DNA from: Cyclobacteriaceae bacterium
GTDB lineage: Bacteria > Bacteroidota > Bacteroidia > Cytophagales > Cyclobacteriaceae
Length of the DNA stretch: 64,000 nucleotides
Direction of reading: 5' to 3'
Assembly (NCBI GenBank): GCA_016787665.1
Contig: JAEUUC010000007.1
Span: forward strand, 248,001 to 312,000
Part shown: piece after piece, positions 45,656-54,920 of the stretch
Position numbering within the stretch: position 1 is the stretch's first letter
Layout of the letters: each line of letters opens with the position of its first letter
Program-made: the position numbers and the translations under genes
Notes under the pieces: generated by a model
Told to the model about the DNA's origin: nothing
The model's database searches: none
What the model saw: the letters and a program-made list of their open reading frames with translations, nothing else

Positions 45656-46687
45656 ATGAAACGTGTACTGTTGCTTGTGTTATTGGGAATGGGGTGCCTG
45701 GATTCATTCGCGCAGGATCCACAGTTTTCGCAATACTACCAGGTGCCGCTTTACCTCAATCCCGGTTTTGCCGGTATCACCTCGCAACAGCGGGTGGCAT
45801 TTGCCCACCGCATTCAATGGCCCAATCTTCCTCAAGCTTTTGCTACGTACTCTGCGAGCTATGACATCTTTGTAGATGAGTTACGAAGCGGATTTGGCAT
45901 TCTGGCGACTACAGACAAGATGGGTTCGGCCGGATGGCGAACGACCAATTTCAGTGTGCTCTATAGCTACAAAGTCAAGATTAACGACAACCTGGTGTTT
46001 TCGCCTGGTCTGAGTTTTGGCTATGGATTTAACGGGCTCGATCGGTCGCGACTGCGGCTGGGCGATGGTCTTGAGTATGGTAACATTTCGCTTGACGATG
46101 CTTTGAACAAGTTGGGCAATCAACAGTATTTCGATTTTGGTTCGGGCTTTTTGCTTTACAGCCGGTCGCTCTGGGTGGGTGCCGCTTTTGCTCATATGAA
46201 TCAGCCTAACATTTCGGTATTGAATGATGAGAGCCGATTACCCATGAAGATTACGGTTCACGGGGGAGCACGCCTTTCCCTGACCGGGGGTGACTTCCGG
46301 AAAAAGTCGGAGCGTGCTTCATATCTCACGCCTTCATTTATCTACCGCAAACAGGGACCCATAACGCAACTTGACCTGGGGATGAATTATCACATTGATC
46401 CGGTCTCGGTCGGGTTGTGGTACCGGGGAAAACCCTTCGAACAGTCCTACATCGGTACGGTGGCCCAGGATGCCCTCGTATTTACCATGGGCCTTTACCT
46501 GAAGAACATGACGATTGGGTATAGCTACGATTTCTCCATCTCTGAACTCTCAACCGCCTCGGGTGGCGCCCATGAAATAACGTTGGTGTATGAATTTGTC
46601 GCCAAACCGTTGCATCGGTCGGTGAAAAAGAAGAACCGGATAATTCCGTGCCCCACCTTCAACAAGAAGGAAGATTTCTGGAAGTAA
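45656..46687 (+). CDS. PorP/SprF family T9SS outer-membrane protein, copy 1
   Basis: The 343-residue protein has a signal peptide (1-19) and the family opening AQDPQFSQYYQVPLYLNPGFAG. Many alternating strands of an outer-membrane beta-barrel follow (SFGYGF, LWVGAAFAHMNQPN, MTIGYSYDFSISEL). It ends with the conserved IPCPTF motif near residue 330. PorP/SprF proteins are needed for secretion or surface retention of CHU_C adhesins in Flavobacterium. Its position 17 bases after the giant adhesin suggests it is that protein's partner. It is related to, but clearly different from, the copy at 50554-51585. Confidence 0.93.
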   Translation: MKRVLLLVLLGMGCLDSFAQDPQFSQYYQVPLYLNPGFAGITSQQRVAFAHRIQWPNLPQAFATYSASYDIFVDELRSGFGILATTDKMGSAGWRTTNFSVLYSYKVKINDNLVFSPGLSFGYGFNGLDRSRLRLGDGLEYGNISLDDALNKLGNQQYFDFGSGFLLYSRSLWVGAAFAHMNQPNISVLNDESRLPMKITVHGGARLSLTGGDFRKKSERASYLTPSFIYRKQGPITQLDLGMNYHIDPVSVGLWYRGKPFEQSYIGTVAQDALVFTMGLYLKNMTIGYSYDFSISELSTASGGAHEITLVYEFVAKPLHRSVKKKNRIIPCPTFNKKEDFWK

Positions 46688-46792
46688 TTCACCGCCTGTT
46701 TATCGCGCTTATTTGTATTAACAGCCATTAATCGAAGAATCAGGCTTTCTGATGATTTGAGTCACTTTCCTTTGCCGGGTCTGCCGGCATGA

Positions 46793-49700
46793 ATGGCCGT
46801 TGGCTTTGATCAGTTAAAACTGATTGAAGTGAAATTGCGAACCATTTTTCTTGTCACTTGGCTAGGGTTGATCGTGCAAGCGGGTTGGGCTCAATGTGGA
46901 GGCATATTGGAGCCCGGTTTCGCTTTCTTAACCAGCAGCCGGGGCTGCGCTCCGTTTACGGTTAACATTCAGACACTCTACCTGTCGTCAGTCCCGGGCA
47001 CACAGTATTTCATCAACTGGGGCGATGGAACGCCCGAGGAGATGTTCACGCAGGTAAACCCGACTGGTGTGACCATTTCGCATACGTATCCGAATACGTC
47101 TGTCAACTGCGGCTATGACGTTACCATTGATGCTTCCAATGCGTGCAATCCGCGCGGCAGCGTAGTGCCCATTCAAACGCAGGTGATTGTCTGGACAAAT
47201 GATGTGATTGACATCAACCCTCAGGTATTCCGGGTTTGTCAGGGTTTTGCCACCGATGTTCGATTTACGGATGATAGCGACTGGAACTGCTTTCCACGGG
47301 CCACGCGGGAGAACAACGAGCCGCGATGGATTCAATGGATTTACGGAACCGGAGTGCCAGCCAATCAGATTCCTGCCATACGGGTCAATGGCGTGCTACC
47401 GGGCGCTTTTCCTTACTTCAATCCAGCGCCTGGGCAAAACCCCATTTACCCGGTTTTGGCCCCCGGCCAGGTGAGTTTGCCGATTCAGGTGCCGGTGACG
47501 GTGCCCGCAGATGTTGGTCGGGAGTTCGAAGTAACCCTGCGGAACTGGAATCAATGTAACCCCTACGACAACGTGGTCACCGATGGTAATCCGTTTAATC
47601 CCGTGTCAGGAAACACCACCAACGGAGATAACCTGCCCCAGGTAACCACGGCAAGGATTGTGATTGTGCCGACTCCGCAGCCCGATTTCATCACACGACT
47701 CGGTGGACCGGCTGGTCCGGTGCGCACCGTGTTCTGTATTGGTGATAACATATTTTTTGACGATCAAACGCCATCGATCGCGGGTGCCGGCTTTCAGTAC
47801 ACGTGGCAGTTCTTCGACAACGACACGGGCGCAGGTGCGCCACTGGCTACCCGGACGTCAGCCAACCCAACATTTGCGTATGGCACCTCTGGCCAGAAAC
47901 TGATTCGTCTGCAGATTCGGGATGGTAATGCAGCCGGTAATTGTGTGGCCACGGTTGATCGTATCATTGCCGTTTCACCATCGCTGGTGGCGCAAATTGC
48001 TACTCGCGATGTGGCCAATAATCCGATTACACCTGATTTCTGTCAGGAGGCTGTCGCTCCGTTTTCTGCATTCACCGTTCGGTTTGCTGATATATCGCTG
48101 GGTACAGTGACGCCCAGCACCCAATGGCGATGGGAGTTTTACAACGAGAACAACGTCTTGATTCGGCAGGAGCCGGCTTCGGGTTTTTCGAGTATACCAC
48201 TGGGTCCGTTTGATCAGAGCTACACCAATCGTGGCATTTATCGTGTGAGGCTAATCGTGCGTGACAACATTACGACCTGTCAGACAGTAGGTGAAATTCA
48301 GGTTCGCGTATTTGAAAAGCCCGTGCCACAATTCACTGCCACGAGGGTTTGTGAGGGGCAGGCAACCGCCTTTGCTGAAAGCTCCACACTGGCATCCATA
48401 AATGGTGAGAGCATTGTGATGCGGGAGTGGGATTTCAATTACAACGGAACGGTGTTCAATAAAGATGCCTCCTTTGATAACCAGGTAAACTTTACGCGGG
48501 CGTTAGGCCCCCCGGGCAACTACACGGTGGCACTGCGGGTTACCACCGATCAAAATGGGTGCAGTTCAATGGTGACGCAAACCGTGGTCGTTGATCCTTT
48601 GCCGCTGGCGCAGTTTACCCCCAGTGTTACGTCCGGATGCAGTGTATTGACGGTAGTCTTCACCAACAACTCGGTCTCCGGGCAACCGGATGTGATTGAT
48701 CGGTTTGTTTGGGAAGTAGACGATCGCATGGGCGGGGGTTTTCAACCCGTATCAACTCAGCGGCCAACCGACCCGCTCTTTACGAACTCCTTCACCTATG
48801 ATTTCGACAACATCACGACTGCTAACCGGATGTATGATGTTCGTCTGCGGGTAGTTACGATGAACGGTTGCGAACGTCTGTCAACCCCGGTCACGATCAC
48901 GGCCTTCCCCGGTACACGATCGGGGTTCTCATCGCCCGGCTACTCACCTTTCAATTCGAATTGTTCTCCTGTTACCGTCAATTTTTTTGTTGATGGGGAA
49001 ACGCAAGCCTTAACCCCGGTCGATTACCGTTGGCGGATTGAGGATGGGGTAGGTGTGGTGTCCGATGTGAGCACAGGGGCATCACCCAACTATACATTCG
49101 TGTTTTCAAACGCAACTAATCTCATTCAGGATTATCGGGTGACGTTGACTTCCACTTTGGCGACTGGCTGTTTTGGTGATTCGACCCGCACAATTCGGGT
49201 TAGCCCGGTACCCACTTCACTGTTCGCCATCGATACGCTGGTATTCGATTGCCAGCGCATGCGGATTCGGGCAACGGCAACGCAGACCGGGCTTCCGGAG
49301 TATCACTGGGTGGTGCGGGAAAATGGGCTTCCGCTGCTTAACACAATCAACAGCCTCGGATTTCTGGAGTGGGAGGTAGCCCGGCCATTGCTAGCTACCA
49401 ACTCGATTGCCGTGACCATTGAATTAGAAACAACCAATCTCGCCAACTGCTCCAGCATCATTACATCGCTCGGCTACGTTGTGCCAGGGCAGGACCCGAT
49501 CAACGCTTCCTTCATCGCGTCTCCAACTACCCAGTCACTACCCGGATCAACCATTACCATCAACAATACGACAAACCCCGGCCCGTGGCAATACCGTTGG
49601 GATTTCGGTGATGGCAACTCGTTCAACGGACCTACACCACCTCCCTACACGTATGGCACCTACGGCCAATACATTATTCAGTTGACGGTAACGAACGGGG

Positions 49701-50557
49701 CATGCGTGGAAGTGGCTACGCAAGCCATTACGATCAATGCAATACCGCCCATCGTGGATTTCGCTTACGATCCGCCTTTCGGCTGCGAGCCACTTACCGT
49801 TGCGTTTACGAACCTGTCACAATTTGCCGAGCCGAACACGTATGAGTGGGACTTCGGAGACGGTGTTACGTCTCGGGCTGTTAACCCCGTTCACACCTAC
49901 GTGGAGCCTGGGGTTTATTCGGTTCGGCTGTCAGCATCCAACATCACCAATCAACGGGTAACCGAAACGAAACAAGCAATCATTCAGGTGTATGCGAAGC
50001 CGGTTGCGGCATTTCAGCTGAAACCAGCTGTGATTTACATCCCGGGAGGCAGGCTATACACCAACAACCAGAGTTTCGGTGCCTCACAATTTGAGTGGGA
50101 CTTTGGTGACGGAAGTACGTCTGCCTTGCCTGAACCAGAGCATCGATACGCCACGGAAGGCTTTTTTACCGTCACTTTGGTGGCATCCACCGCTGATGGC
50201 TGCCGGGACACAGCCCGTCAGGTGAATGCTGTGCGGGTGGAGAAAGGCGGACAGATTTTGGTGCCGAACGCTTTTTCGCCCGGCCTGGGTCCGGGATTTT
50301 CCGGGTCACCCGGTTTGGGTGCGGATGGGAAGAATGATGTGTTTCGGCCACTGACGCGTGGGATAACCAGTTACGAACTGTTGATTTTCAATCGTTGGGG
50401 CGAACTCCTTTTTGTCAGCAACGATCCTGAGCTGGGTTGGGATGGCACCTACAACGGCCAGTTGTGCCCGCAGGATGTGTATGTCTATCGTGTAACCGGG
50501 TTTTATGAAACCGGGGAGCGTGTGGTTAGGGTAGGCGATGTAAATCTAATCCGATGA
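46793..50557 (+). CDS. PKD-repeat T9SS cargo with CHU_C domain, about 1,250 aa
   Basis: A second large secreted protein, 1,254 residues from ATG 46793. The GTG at 46829 gives a tidier signal peptide (KLRTIFLVTWLGLIVQAGWA) and may be the true start. The N-terminal 280 residues resemble those of the giant adhesin: INWGDGTPEE, then a shared WNQCNPYDN-type segment and NTTNGDN. Several PKD domains follow, with the diagnostic strings YEWDFGDGVTSRAVNPVHTY and FEWDFGDGSTSALPEPEHRY, and numerous cysteines. The C-terminal CHU_C domain begins near VPNAFSPGLGP and ends GDVNLIR. The function is inferred to be a surface adhesin or structural protein. It is cotranscribed with the SprF gene that overlaps it by four bases. 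Confidence 0.92.
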   Translation: MAVGFDQLKLIEVKLRTIFLVTWLGLIVQAGWAQCGGILEPGFAFLTSSRGCAPFTVNIQTLYLSSVPGTQYFINWGDGTPEEMFTQVNPTGVTISHTYPNTSVNCGYDVTIDASNACNPRGSVVPIQTQVIVWTNDVIDINPQVFRVCQGFATDVRFTDDSDWNCFPRATRENNEPRWIQWIYGTGVPANQIPAIRVNGVLPGAFPYFNPAPGQNPIYPVLAPGQVSLPIQVPVTVPADVGREFEVTLRNWNQCNPYDNVVTDGNPFNPVSGNTTNGDNLPQVTTARIVIVPTPQPDFITRLGGPAGPVRTVFCIGDNIFFDDQTPSIAGAGFQYTWQFFDNDTGAGAPLATRTSANPTFAYGTSGQKLIRLQIRDGNAAGNCVATVDRIIAVSPSLVAQIATRDVANNPITPDFCQEAVAPFSAFTVRFADISLGTVTPSTQWRWEFYNENNVLIRQEPASGFSSIPLGPFDQSYTNRGIYRVRLIVRDNITTCQTVGEIQVRVFEKPVPQFTATRVCEGQATAFAESSTLASINGESIVMREWDFNYNGTVFNKDASFDNQVNFTRALGPPGNYTVALRVTTDQNGCSSMVTQTVVVDPLPLAQFTPSVTSGCSVLTVVFTNNSVSGQPDVIDRFVWEVDDRMGGGFQPVSTQRPTDPLFTNSFTYDFDNITTANRMYDVRLRVVTMNGCERLSTPVTITAFPGTRSGFSSPGYSPFNSNCSPVTVNFFVDGETQALTPVDYRWRIEDGVGVVSDVSTGASPNYTFVFSNATNLIQDYRVTLTSTLATGCFGDSTRTIRVSPVPTSLFAIDTLVFDCQRMRIRATATQTGLPEYHWVVRENGLPLLNTINSLGFLEWEVARPLLATNSIAVTIELETTNLANCSSIITSLGYVVPGQDPINASFIASPTTQSLPGSTITINNTTNPGPWQYRWDFGDGNSFNGPTPPPYTYGTYGQYIIQLTVTNGACVEVATQAITINAIPPIVDFAYDPPFGCEPLTVAFTNLSQFAEPNTYEWDFGDGVTSRAVNPVHTYVEPGVYSVRLSASNITNQRVTETKQAIIQVYAKPVAAFQLKPAVIYIPGGRLYTNNQSFGASQFEWDFGDGSTSALPEPEHRYATEGFFTVTLVASTADGCRDTARQVNAVRVEKGGQILVPNAFSPGLGPGFSGSPGLGADGKNDVFRPLTRGITSYELLIFNRWGELLFVSNDPELGWDGTYNGQLCPQDVYVYRVTGFYETGERVVRVGDVNLIR

Positions 50558-51585
50558 AGAAGCTTGGGGTTTCAATACTGATGGTTGGCGTTTTGCTGTG
50601 CGCTCAGGCGCAAGACCCGGAGTTTTCGCAGTACTATGCAGCGCCCTTGTACATCAACCCAGCTTTTGCCGGAACGACCATGGAGCACCGGTTTATTGCC
50701 AATTACCGCAATCAATGGCCCGCCATTGCACGGGGGTTTCAGACCTATGCCTTTTCCTATGACTATAATCTGCACCACTACAATAGCGGGGTGGGTTTCC
50801 TGGCCACCGTTGATCAGGCCGGCACTGCCGGCATGCGTTCGTCTTCATTCAATTTCATTTACAGCTACAAATTGAACCTTTCCAATCGGTGGATCATTTC
50901 TCCCGCGGTCAGCTTTGGATATGCTTCGCGGAATATCAACTACAACCAGCTGCTGTTTGGTGATCAGTTGCAGTTCGATCAGGACGGCAGCATCCCTTCC
51001 GATGACCCTGCCTTTTTCAATCTCGGGTCGGTAAACTATTTCGATTTCAACACGGGCATGCTGGCCTATACCAGTAAGTTTTGGTTTGGATTCTCGGTTC
51101 AGCACCTGAATAAACCCAATCGATCCTTAGTCAACCAGGAGTCTACGGTACCGGTGAAAACTACAGTGCATGGTGGCGTGCGTCTGCCCCTTAAGTCGTA
51201 CGTGTTGAAGGGTGAGCGCATGGCGTCCATTATGCCATCTTTCTTTTACAAACGTCAGGACAAATTTGATCAGTTGGATTTGGGTGTTTACCTGCTGTAT
51301 GAGCCACTGGTTGTGGGCGTGTGGTACAGGGGAATCCCGATTCAGCAAAACGTAAAGGACAACATCAGTCAGGATGCTGTTGTCGCCATTCTGGGCTTTC
51401 AATTTGATCAGTTTGAAATCGCCTACAGTTATGACTTCACCGTGTCTGAACTTGGCCCGGTCTCAGGAGGGACGCATGAGCTGTCGCTCCGGTACAAAAT
51501 GCCCATTCACCTCACCGATCGGGCCAAGAAGCCGATGAAGTATATTCCCTGTCCTACTTTTAATCATCGGGAGCGCAAACTCTAA
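50554..51585 (+). CDS. PorP/SprF family T9SS outer-membrane protein, copy 2
   Basis: A 343-residue protein with a signal peptide (1-19) and the opening AQDPEFSQYYAAPLYINPAFAG, nearly the same as copy 1. The barrel strands and terminal YIPCPTFNH motif are conserved. Its ATG overlaps the stop of the second adhesin (50554-50557, ATGA), so translation is coupled to that cargo and the two are probably a matched pair. The equal length of the two copies and the repeated order adhesin-SprF suggest duplication of the whole module followed by divergence (inference). Confidence 0.93.
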   Translation: MKKLGVSILMVGVLLCAQAQDPEFSQYYAAPLYINPAFAGTTMEHRFIANYRNQWPAIARGFQTYAFSYDYNLHHYNSGVGFLATVDQAGTAGMRSSSFNFIYSYKLNLSNRWIISPAVSFGYASRNINYNQLLFGDQLQFDQDGSIPSDDPAFFNLGSVNYFDFNTGMLAYTSKFWFGFSVQHLNKPNRSLVNQESTVPVKTTVHGGVRLPLKSYVLKGERMASIMPSFFYKRQDKFDQLDLGVYLLYEPLVVGVWYRGIPIQQNVKDNISQDAVVAILGFQFDQFEIAYSYDFTVSELGPVSGGTHELSLRYKMPIHLTDRAKKPMKYIPCPTFNHRERKL

Positions 51586-51605
51586 GCGGATCAGAATTTC
51601 AGTTG

Positions 51606-51613
51606 TACCTTTG
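51606..51613 (+). promoter_or_regulatory. -7 promoter box of cca
   Basis: TACCTTTG, perfect match, 20 bases before the GTG start at 51634. No clear -33 element. It separates cca transcription from the adhesin locus. Confidence 0.6.
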
Positions 51614-51633
51614 CCGGTCATGATCCGGCCGGT

Positions 51634-53061
51634 GTGAATTTCGCAAGTCAAATCACTCATTATCAAGTCATTAATCAGGTTGCTGCGGTAGCCCAACGGC
51701 TCGGCATGCCCACTTACCTGGTGGGAGGGTTCGTCCGCGATTTGATCCTGAACCGGCCCAATAAGGATATTGATTTTGTCTGTGTGGGCAGTGGAATTGA
51801 ATTGGCTACTGAAGTGGCGGCCGCCCTGGAACTTCCGCCCCCGGTCGTCTTCAGGAATTTCGGTACGGCTATGTTGAAAACGGGTGAGTTTGAGTTGGAA
51901 TTTGTAGGAGCAAGGAAAGAATCCTATCGTGCCGATTCCCGAAAGCCATGGGTTGAAGATGGCACACTCGAAGAGGATCAACAGAGGCGGGATTTTACCA
52001 TCAACGCCATGGCCATCAGCCTGCAGGCACAAGGGTTCGGTGATCTTATCGATCCCTTTGGCGGAATCGGTCACCTCCGCAAGAAGGTGATTCAAACGCC
52101 TTTGGATCCGGTGATTACCTTTTCAGATGATCCATTGCGCATGATGCGGGCCATCCGCTTCGCCAACCAGCTTGATTTTGATATTGAGCCGGAAACCTTC
52201 GCGGCTATTATCAGCCAGGCGGAACGAATCCGAATTGTGTCAGCCGAACGAGTCATTGATGAGTTAAATAAGATCATTCTTTGCCCGGTGCCATCATACG
52301 GTTTTAAGTTGCTTTTCCACAGCGGCTTGCTGCGGCATTTCTTTCCTGAGCTGGTCGCACTTCATGGTGTTGAATATGTCGACAACCATGCCCATAAGGA
52401 CAATTTCTTCCACACCTTACAGGTATTGGATAATGTAGCCAAGGTTTCGGATGACCTTTGGTTGCGTTGGGCTGCTATTTTACACGACATCGCCAAGCCG
52501 GCTACCAAACGCTTTTCACCTCAACATGGCTGGACGTTTCACGGCCATGAGGATAGGGGCGCGCGCATGGTACCGGGGATCTTCCGCAGGCTCAAACTTC
52601 CGCTCAACGAGCACATGCACTTCGTTCAAAAACTGGTCAGGTTGCATCTCCGCCCGATTGCACTGGTCAAGAAAGAGGTGACGGACTCGGCCGTGCGCAG
52701 GCTTTTGTTTGAAGCCGGTGACTCGGTGGATGCTTTGATGATTCTTTGCCGCGCGGATATCACCAGCAAGAACCATGAGAGGGTTGGGCGATACCTCCGC
52801 AATTTTGATCTGGTTGAGCATAAGATGACGGAGGTGGAAGAGAAAGACCGGGTGAGGAACTTTCAGCCACCGGTAACCGGAGACGAGATTATCCGGCTGT
52901 ACAATATTCCTCCGGGTCGGATAATTGGCGACCTGAAGGATGAAATTAAGGAGGCCATCCTCGAGGGTGTTATTCGCAATGACCGTGAGGAAGCTTTACG
53001 TTTTTTAGCCGATATTGCAGCAAAAAAAGGACTGATCCTTTCTTCGAATCCATATGAATAA
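51634..53061 (+). CDS. cca: CCA tRNA nucleotidyltransferase with HD domain
   Basis: This class II tRNA nucleotidyltransferase adds or repairs the 3'-CCA of tRNA. The head domain shows TYLVGGFVRDLILNRPNKDIDFV, with the GG-x-x-R-D and catalytic DID motifs (about 27-48). It is followed by RRDFTINAMAIS and the RMMRAIRFANQLDF neck region. The C-terminal half includes an HD phosphohydrolase domain (WAAILHDIAKPATK near residue 285, and FHGHEDRGA). Length (475) fits HD-containing members. The start is GTG; the next in-frame Met falls inside the first conserved motif. Its stop overlaps the next gene by eight bases. Confidence 0.94.
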   Translation: MNFASQITHYQVINQVAAVAQRLGMPTYLVGGFVRDLILNRPNKDIDFVCVGSGIELATEVAAALELPPPVVFRNFGTAMLKTGEFELEFVGARKESYRADSRKPWVEDGTLEEDQQRRDFTINAMAISLQAQGFGDLIDPFGGIGHLRKKVIQTPLDPVITFSDDPLRMMRAIRFANQLDFDIEPETFAAIISQAERIRIVSAERVIDELNKIILCPVPSYGFKLLFHSGLLRHFFPELVALHGVEYVDNHAHKDNFFHTLQVLDNVAKVSDDLWLRWAAILHDIAKPATKRFSPQHGWTFHGHEDRGARMVPGIFRRLKLPLNEHMHFVQKLVRLHLRPIALVKKEVTDSAVRRLLFEAGDSVDALMILCRADITSKNHERVGRYLRNFDLVEHKMTEVEEKDRVRNFQPPVTGDEIIRLYNIPPGRIIGDLKDEIKEAILEGVIRNDREEALRFLADIAAKKGLILSSNPYE

Positions 53062-53812
53062 GTTATCATTTGCCTGCCTGGTCACTACGTTTATCGCGAT
53101 CGGCACGTTGGGCTTCGCTCAAAACAAGAAGACACCTGCAAAACCTGTCGATTCCACCCCTCCGAAAACGGAACAGCCGCCCGCGGCACCGGCCCCCCAA
53201 GTCAGCGATCTCACCCAGCATTTTTTTAAAAAGTACACGGTGGCCATTCAATGGAATGATTACGATGTTGCCAAAAGCGCCCTGTATGATCTCATCGTGG
53301 AGAATCCACAAAACGACTCCCTTATTCTTAACCTGGCTTTTTATTACTACGAAAATCAGAAGTACGCCTCTTCGGTACTGGTAGCGCAGGAGCTTTTGGC
53401 GCGCAATGGTAAGAACGAGGCCGCGCTGGAGTTGTCAGCCGCCAGTTTCGAGGGGCTTGGTGTGTTGGATCGCGCATTGCAGAACTATGAGTCGCTGTAC
53501 CTGGCCACCAACAACACGGCTACCTTGTACAAGATGGCGTTTATTCAATATCAATTGAAGCGCTTTAAGGAATGTGAAGCAACGGCCGATATTCTGCTGG
53601 CAAAAAAGGACATCGACACCCAAAAGGTTTCGTTCACAGACTCCAAGAACCAGACAAAGGAGTATTCCATGAAAGTGCCTATAATCAATCTGAAAGGCAT
53701 GCTGGCACAGGAAGCCGGTGACAAGGTCAAAGCCAAGGGTTTTTTCGACCAGGCCTTGGTGTTAGCGCCTGATTTTCAGGCTGCTAAGGATAATCTGGCC
53801 AAACTAAAATAG
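53054..53812 (+). CDS. Secreted TPR-repeat protein, 252 aa
   Basis: The protein starts with a signal peptide (about residues 1-22, ending LGFAQ). A Pro-rich linker follows (KPVDSTPPKTEQPPAAPAPQ), then helical repeats with the TPR pattern (about residues 55-250, for example NLAFYYYENQKYASSVLVAQ and ALELSAASFEGLGVLDRAL). It probably acts as a periplasmic scaffold for protein contacts; no partner can be named. The ATG lies inside the last codons of cca (eight-base overlap), so the two genes are probably cotranscribed. Confidence 0.83.
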   Translation: MNKLSFACLVTTFIAIGTLGFAQNKKTPAKPVDSTPPKTEQPPAAPAPQVSDLTQHFFKKYTVAIQWNDYDVAKSALYDLIVENPQNDSLILNLAFYYYENQKYASSVLVAQELLARNGKNEAALELSAASFEGLGVLDRALQNYESLYLATNNTATLYKMAFIQYQLKRFKECEATADILLAKKDIDTQKVSFTDSKNQTKEYSMKVPIINLKGMLAQEAGDKVKAKGFFDQALVLAPDFQAAKDNLAKLK

Positions 53813-53862
53813 GCGTGCAACCTCCGGCCGTTTTTCCGGTCTTTAGGGGGTAACTTGCGATA

Positions 53863-54414
53863 TTGAACGACCTGTCGACTCATATTCATCATGAGCTGAT
53901 TGAGCAATGCCTGGCCGGGAACAGCCGGGCGTATGAGCGGCTTTATAACTTGTATCATCGAAGCATGTACAATACCGGCTTCCGCATCGTTTTGGATGAG
54001 GCCGAGGCGGAGGATGTATTGCAAGAGGCTTTCGTCAGTGCTTTTCGTAACTTGAAGCATTACCGGGGTGATGCCTCGTTCGGAAGTTGGCTGAAGCGAA
54101 TTGTGGTGAACAAGGCGATCACCCACGTGTCGCGGAAGAGAACTGAGCGATGGCCTGCCGATGAGCGGTTTGATGTACCTGAAGTACCGGAGGCGGACGT
54201 GTTTGATTCTTTTCCGTACACCGTGCAACACGTGAGGAAGGGGATTGAAGCGCTGCCGGAAGGATATCGGCTGGTGTTGAGTTTGTATCTGCTGGAGGGT
54301 TACGATCATGCTGAAATTGGCGAGATACTGGGGATCAGCGAGTCAACATCCAAATCGCAGTTTAACCGCGCTAAGAAAAAATTGAAAGAAATTCTGGAAG
54401 GAGGTAAGCTATGA
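53863..54414 (+). CDS. RNA polymerase sigma factor, ECF (sigma-70) family
   Basis: Region 2 is clear: LYNLYHRSMYNTGFRIVLDEAEAEDVLQEAFVSAF, with the DVLQEAF core-binding helix near residue 50 and the SFGSWLKRIVVNKAI segment (each in part). Region 4 is at about residues 125-175 with the recognition helix GYDHAEIGEILGISESTSKSQFNRAKKKL (in part). Total length 183 residues fits an extracytoplasmic-function sigma. The only plausible start is the TTG at 53863, as the next ATG lies within region 2. The downstream gene overlaps by four bases and encodes a membrane protein, the usual place for an anti-sigma partner. Confidence 0.9.
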   Translation: MNDLSTHIHHELIEQCLAGNSRAYERLYNLYHRSMYNTGFRIVLDEAEAEDVLQEAFVSAFRNLKHYRGDASFGSWLKRIVVNKAITHVSRKRTERWPADERFDVPEVPEADVFDSFPYTVQHVRKGIEALPEGYRLVLSLYLLEGYDHAEIGEILGISESTSKSQFNRAKKKLKEILEGGKL

Positions 54415-54920
54415 ACGATCAGTTAAAAGATTTCATCAATAAGCACCGCGATGAGTTTGATCATCGCACACCTTCAGGCAGGGTGTGGGCTTCCATTCAG
54501 CGTCAGCTGTCGACCACCGGATGGTGGCACTCCGTGGTGATATGGCGGGCGGCCGCCATGCTCTTGGCTGCGCTGTCGGTTTATCTTTATTTTTCTCATC
54601 CGGTGGTGCCAAAGCCGCTGGCCAAGGGTAATCTGCAGATGGAGTTTCATGACCTGGAATCATTTTATACGATGCAGATCAGTGAAAAAGTTGCGCTCAT
54701 CGAAAATATGGAGGGCGATTGGGATGATGAAGTATTCACGCAGGATATTCAGAAACTGGATGCCATGTATCAGGTCCTTCGCGATGAAATGAAATCGCGG
54801 CCCTCTGAAAAAGTACGCGATGCGTTAGTACTTAACTTATTGGTGCGAATCGACTTGCTCAACCAGCAGATTCAGCAATTGGAGCAGCGAAAAAAGCAGC
54901 CTGAGCCACAGGCCAGTTAA
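54411..54920 (+). CDS. Single-pass membrane protein, probable anti-sigma partner, 169 aa
   Basis: The cytosolic N-terminus of about 42 residues opens MNDQLKDFINKHRDEFDHRTPSGRVW, a pattern frequent in Bacteroidota proteins encoded directly after ECF sigma genes. One membrane segment spans about residues 43-62 (VIWRAAAMLLAALSVYLYF). The periplasmic part is helical and acidic, ending in a Gln/Lys-rich stretch (NQQIQQLEQRKKQ). There is no zinc-binding HxxxCxxC motif, so if it is an anti-sigma factor it is of the non-ZAS type. Its ATG overlaps the sigma stop, and its stop overlaps the convergent ftsE stop. Confidence 0.75.
   Translation: MNDQLKDFINKHRDEFDHRTPSGRVWASIQRQLSTTGWWHSVVIWRAAAMLLAALSVYLYFSHPVVPKPLAKGNLQMEFHDLESFYTMQISEKVALIENMEGDWDDEVFTQDIQKLDAMYQVLRDEMKSRPSEKVRDALVLNLLVRIDLLNQQIQQLEQRKKQPEPQAS

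Noticed and set aside
53820..53860. Weak GC-rich inverted repeat before the ECF sigma gene as a terminator
   Set aside because: The stem is short with a long loop and the T run is inside the loop rather than after the stem.
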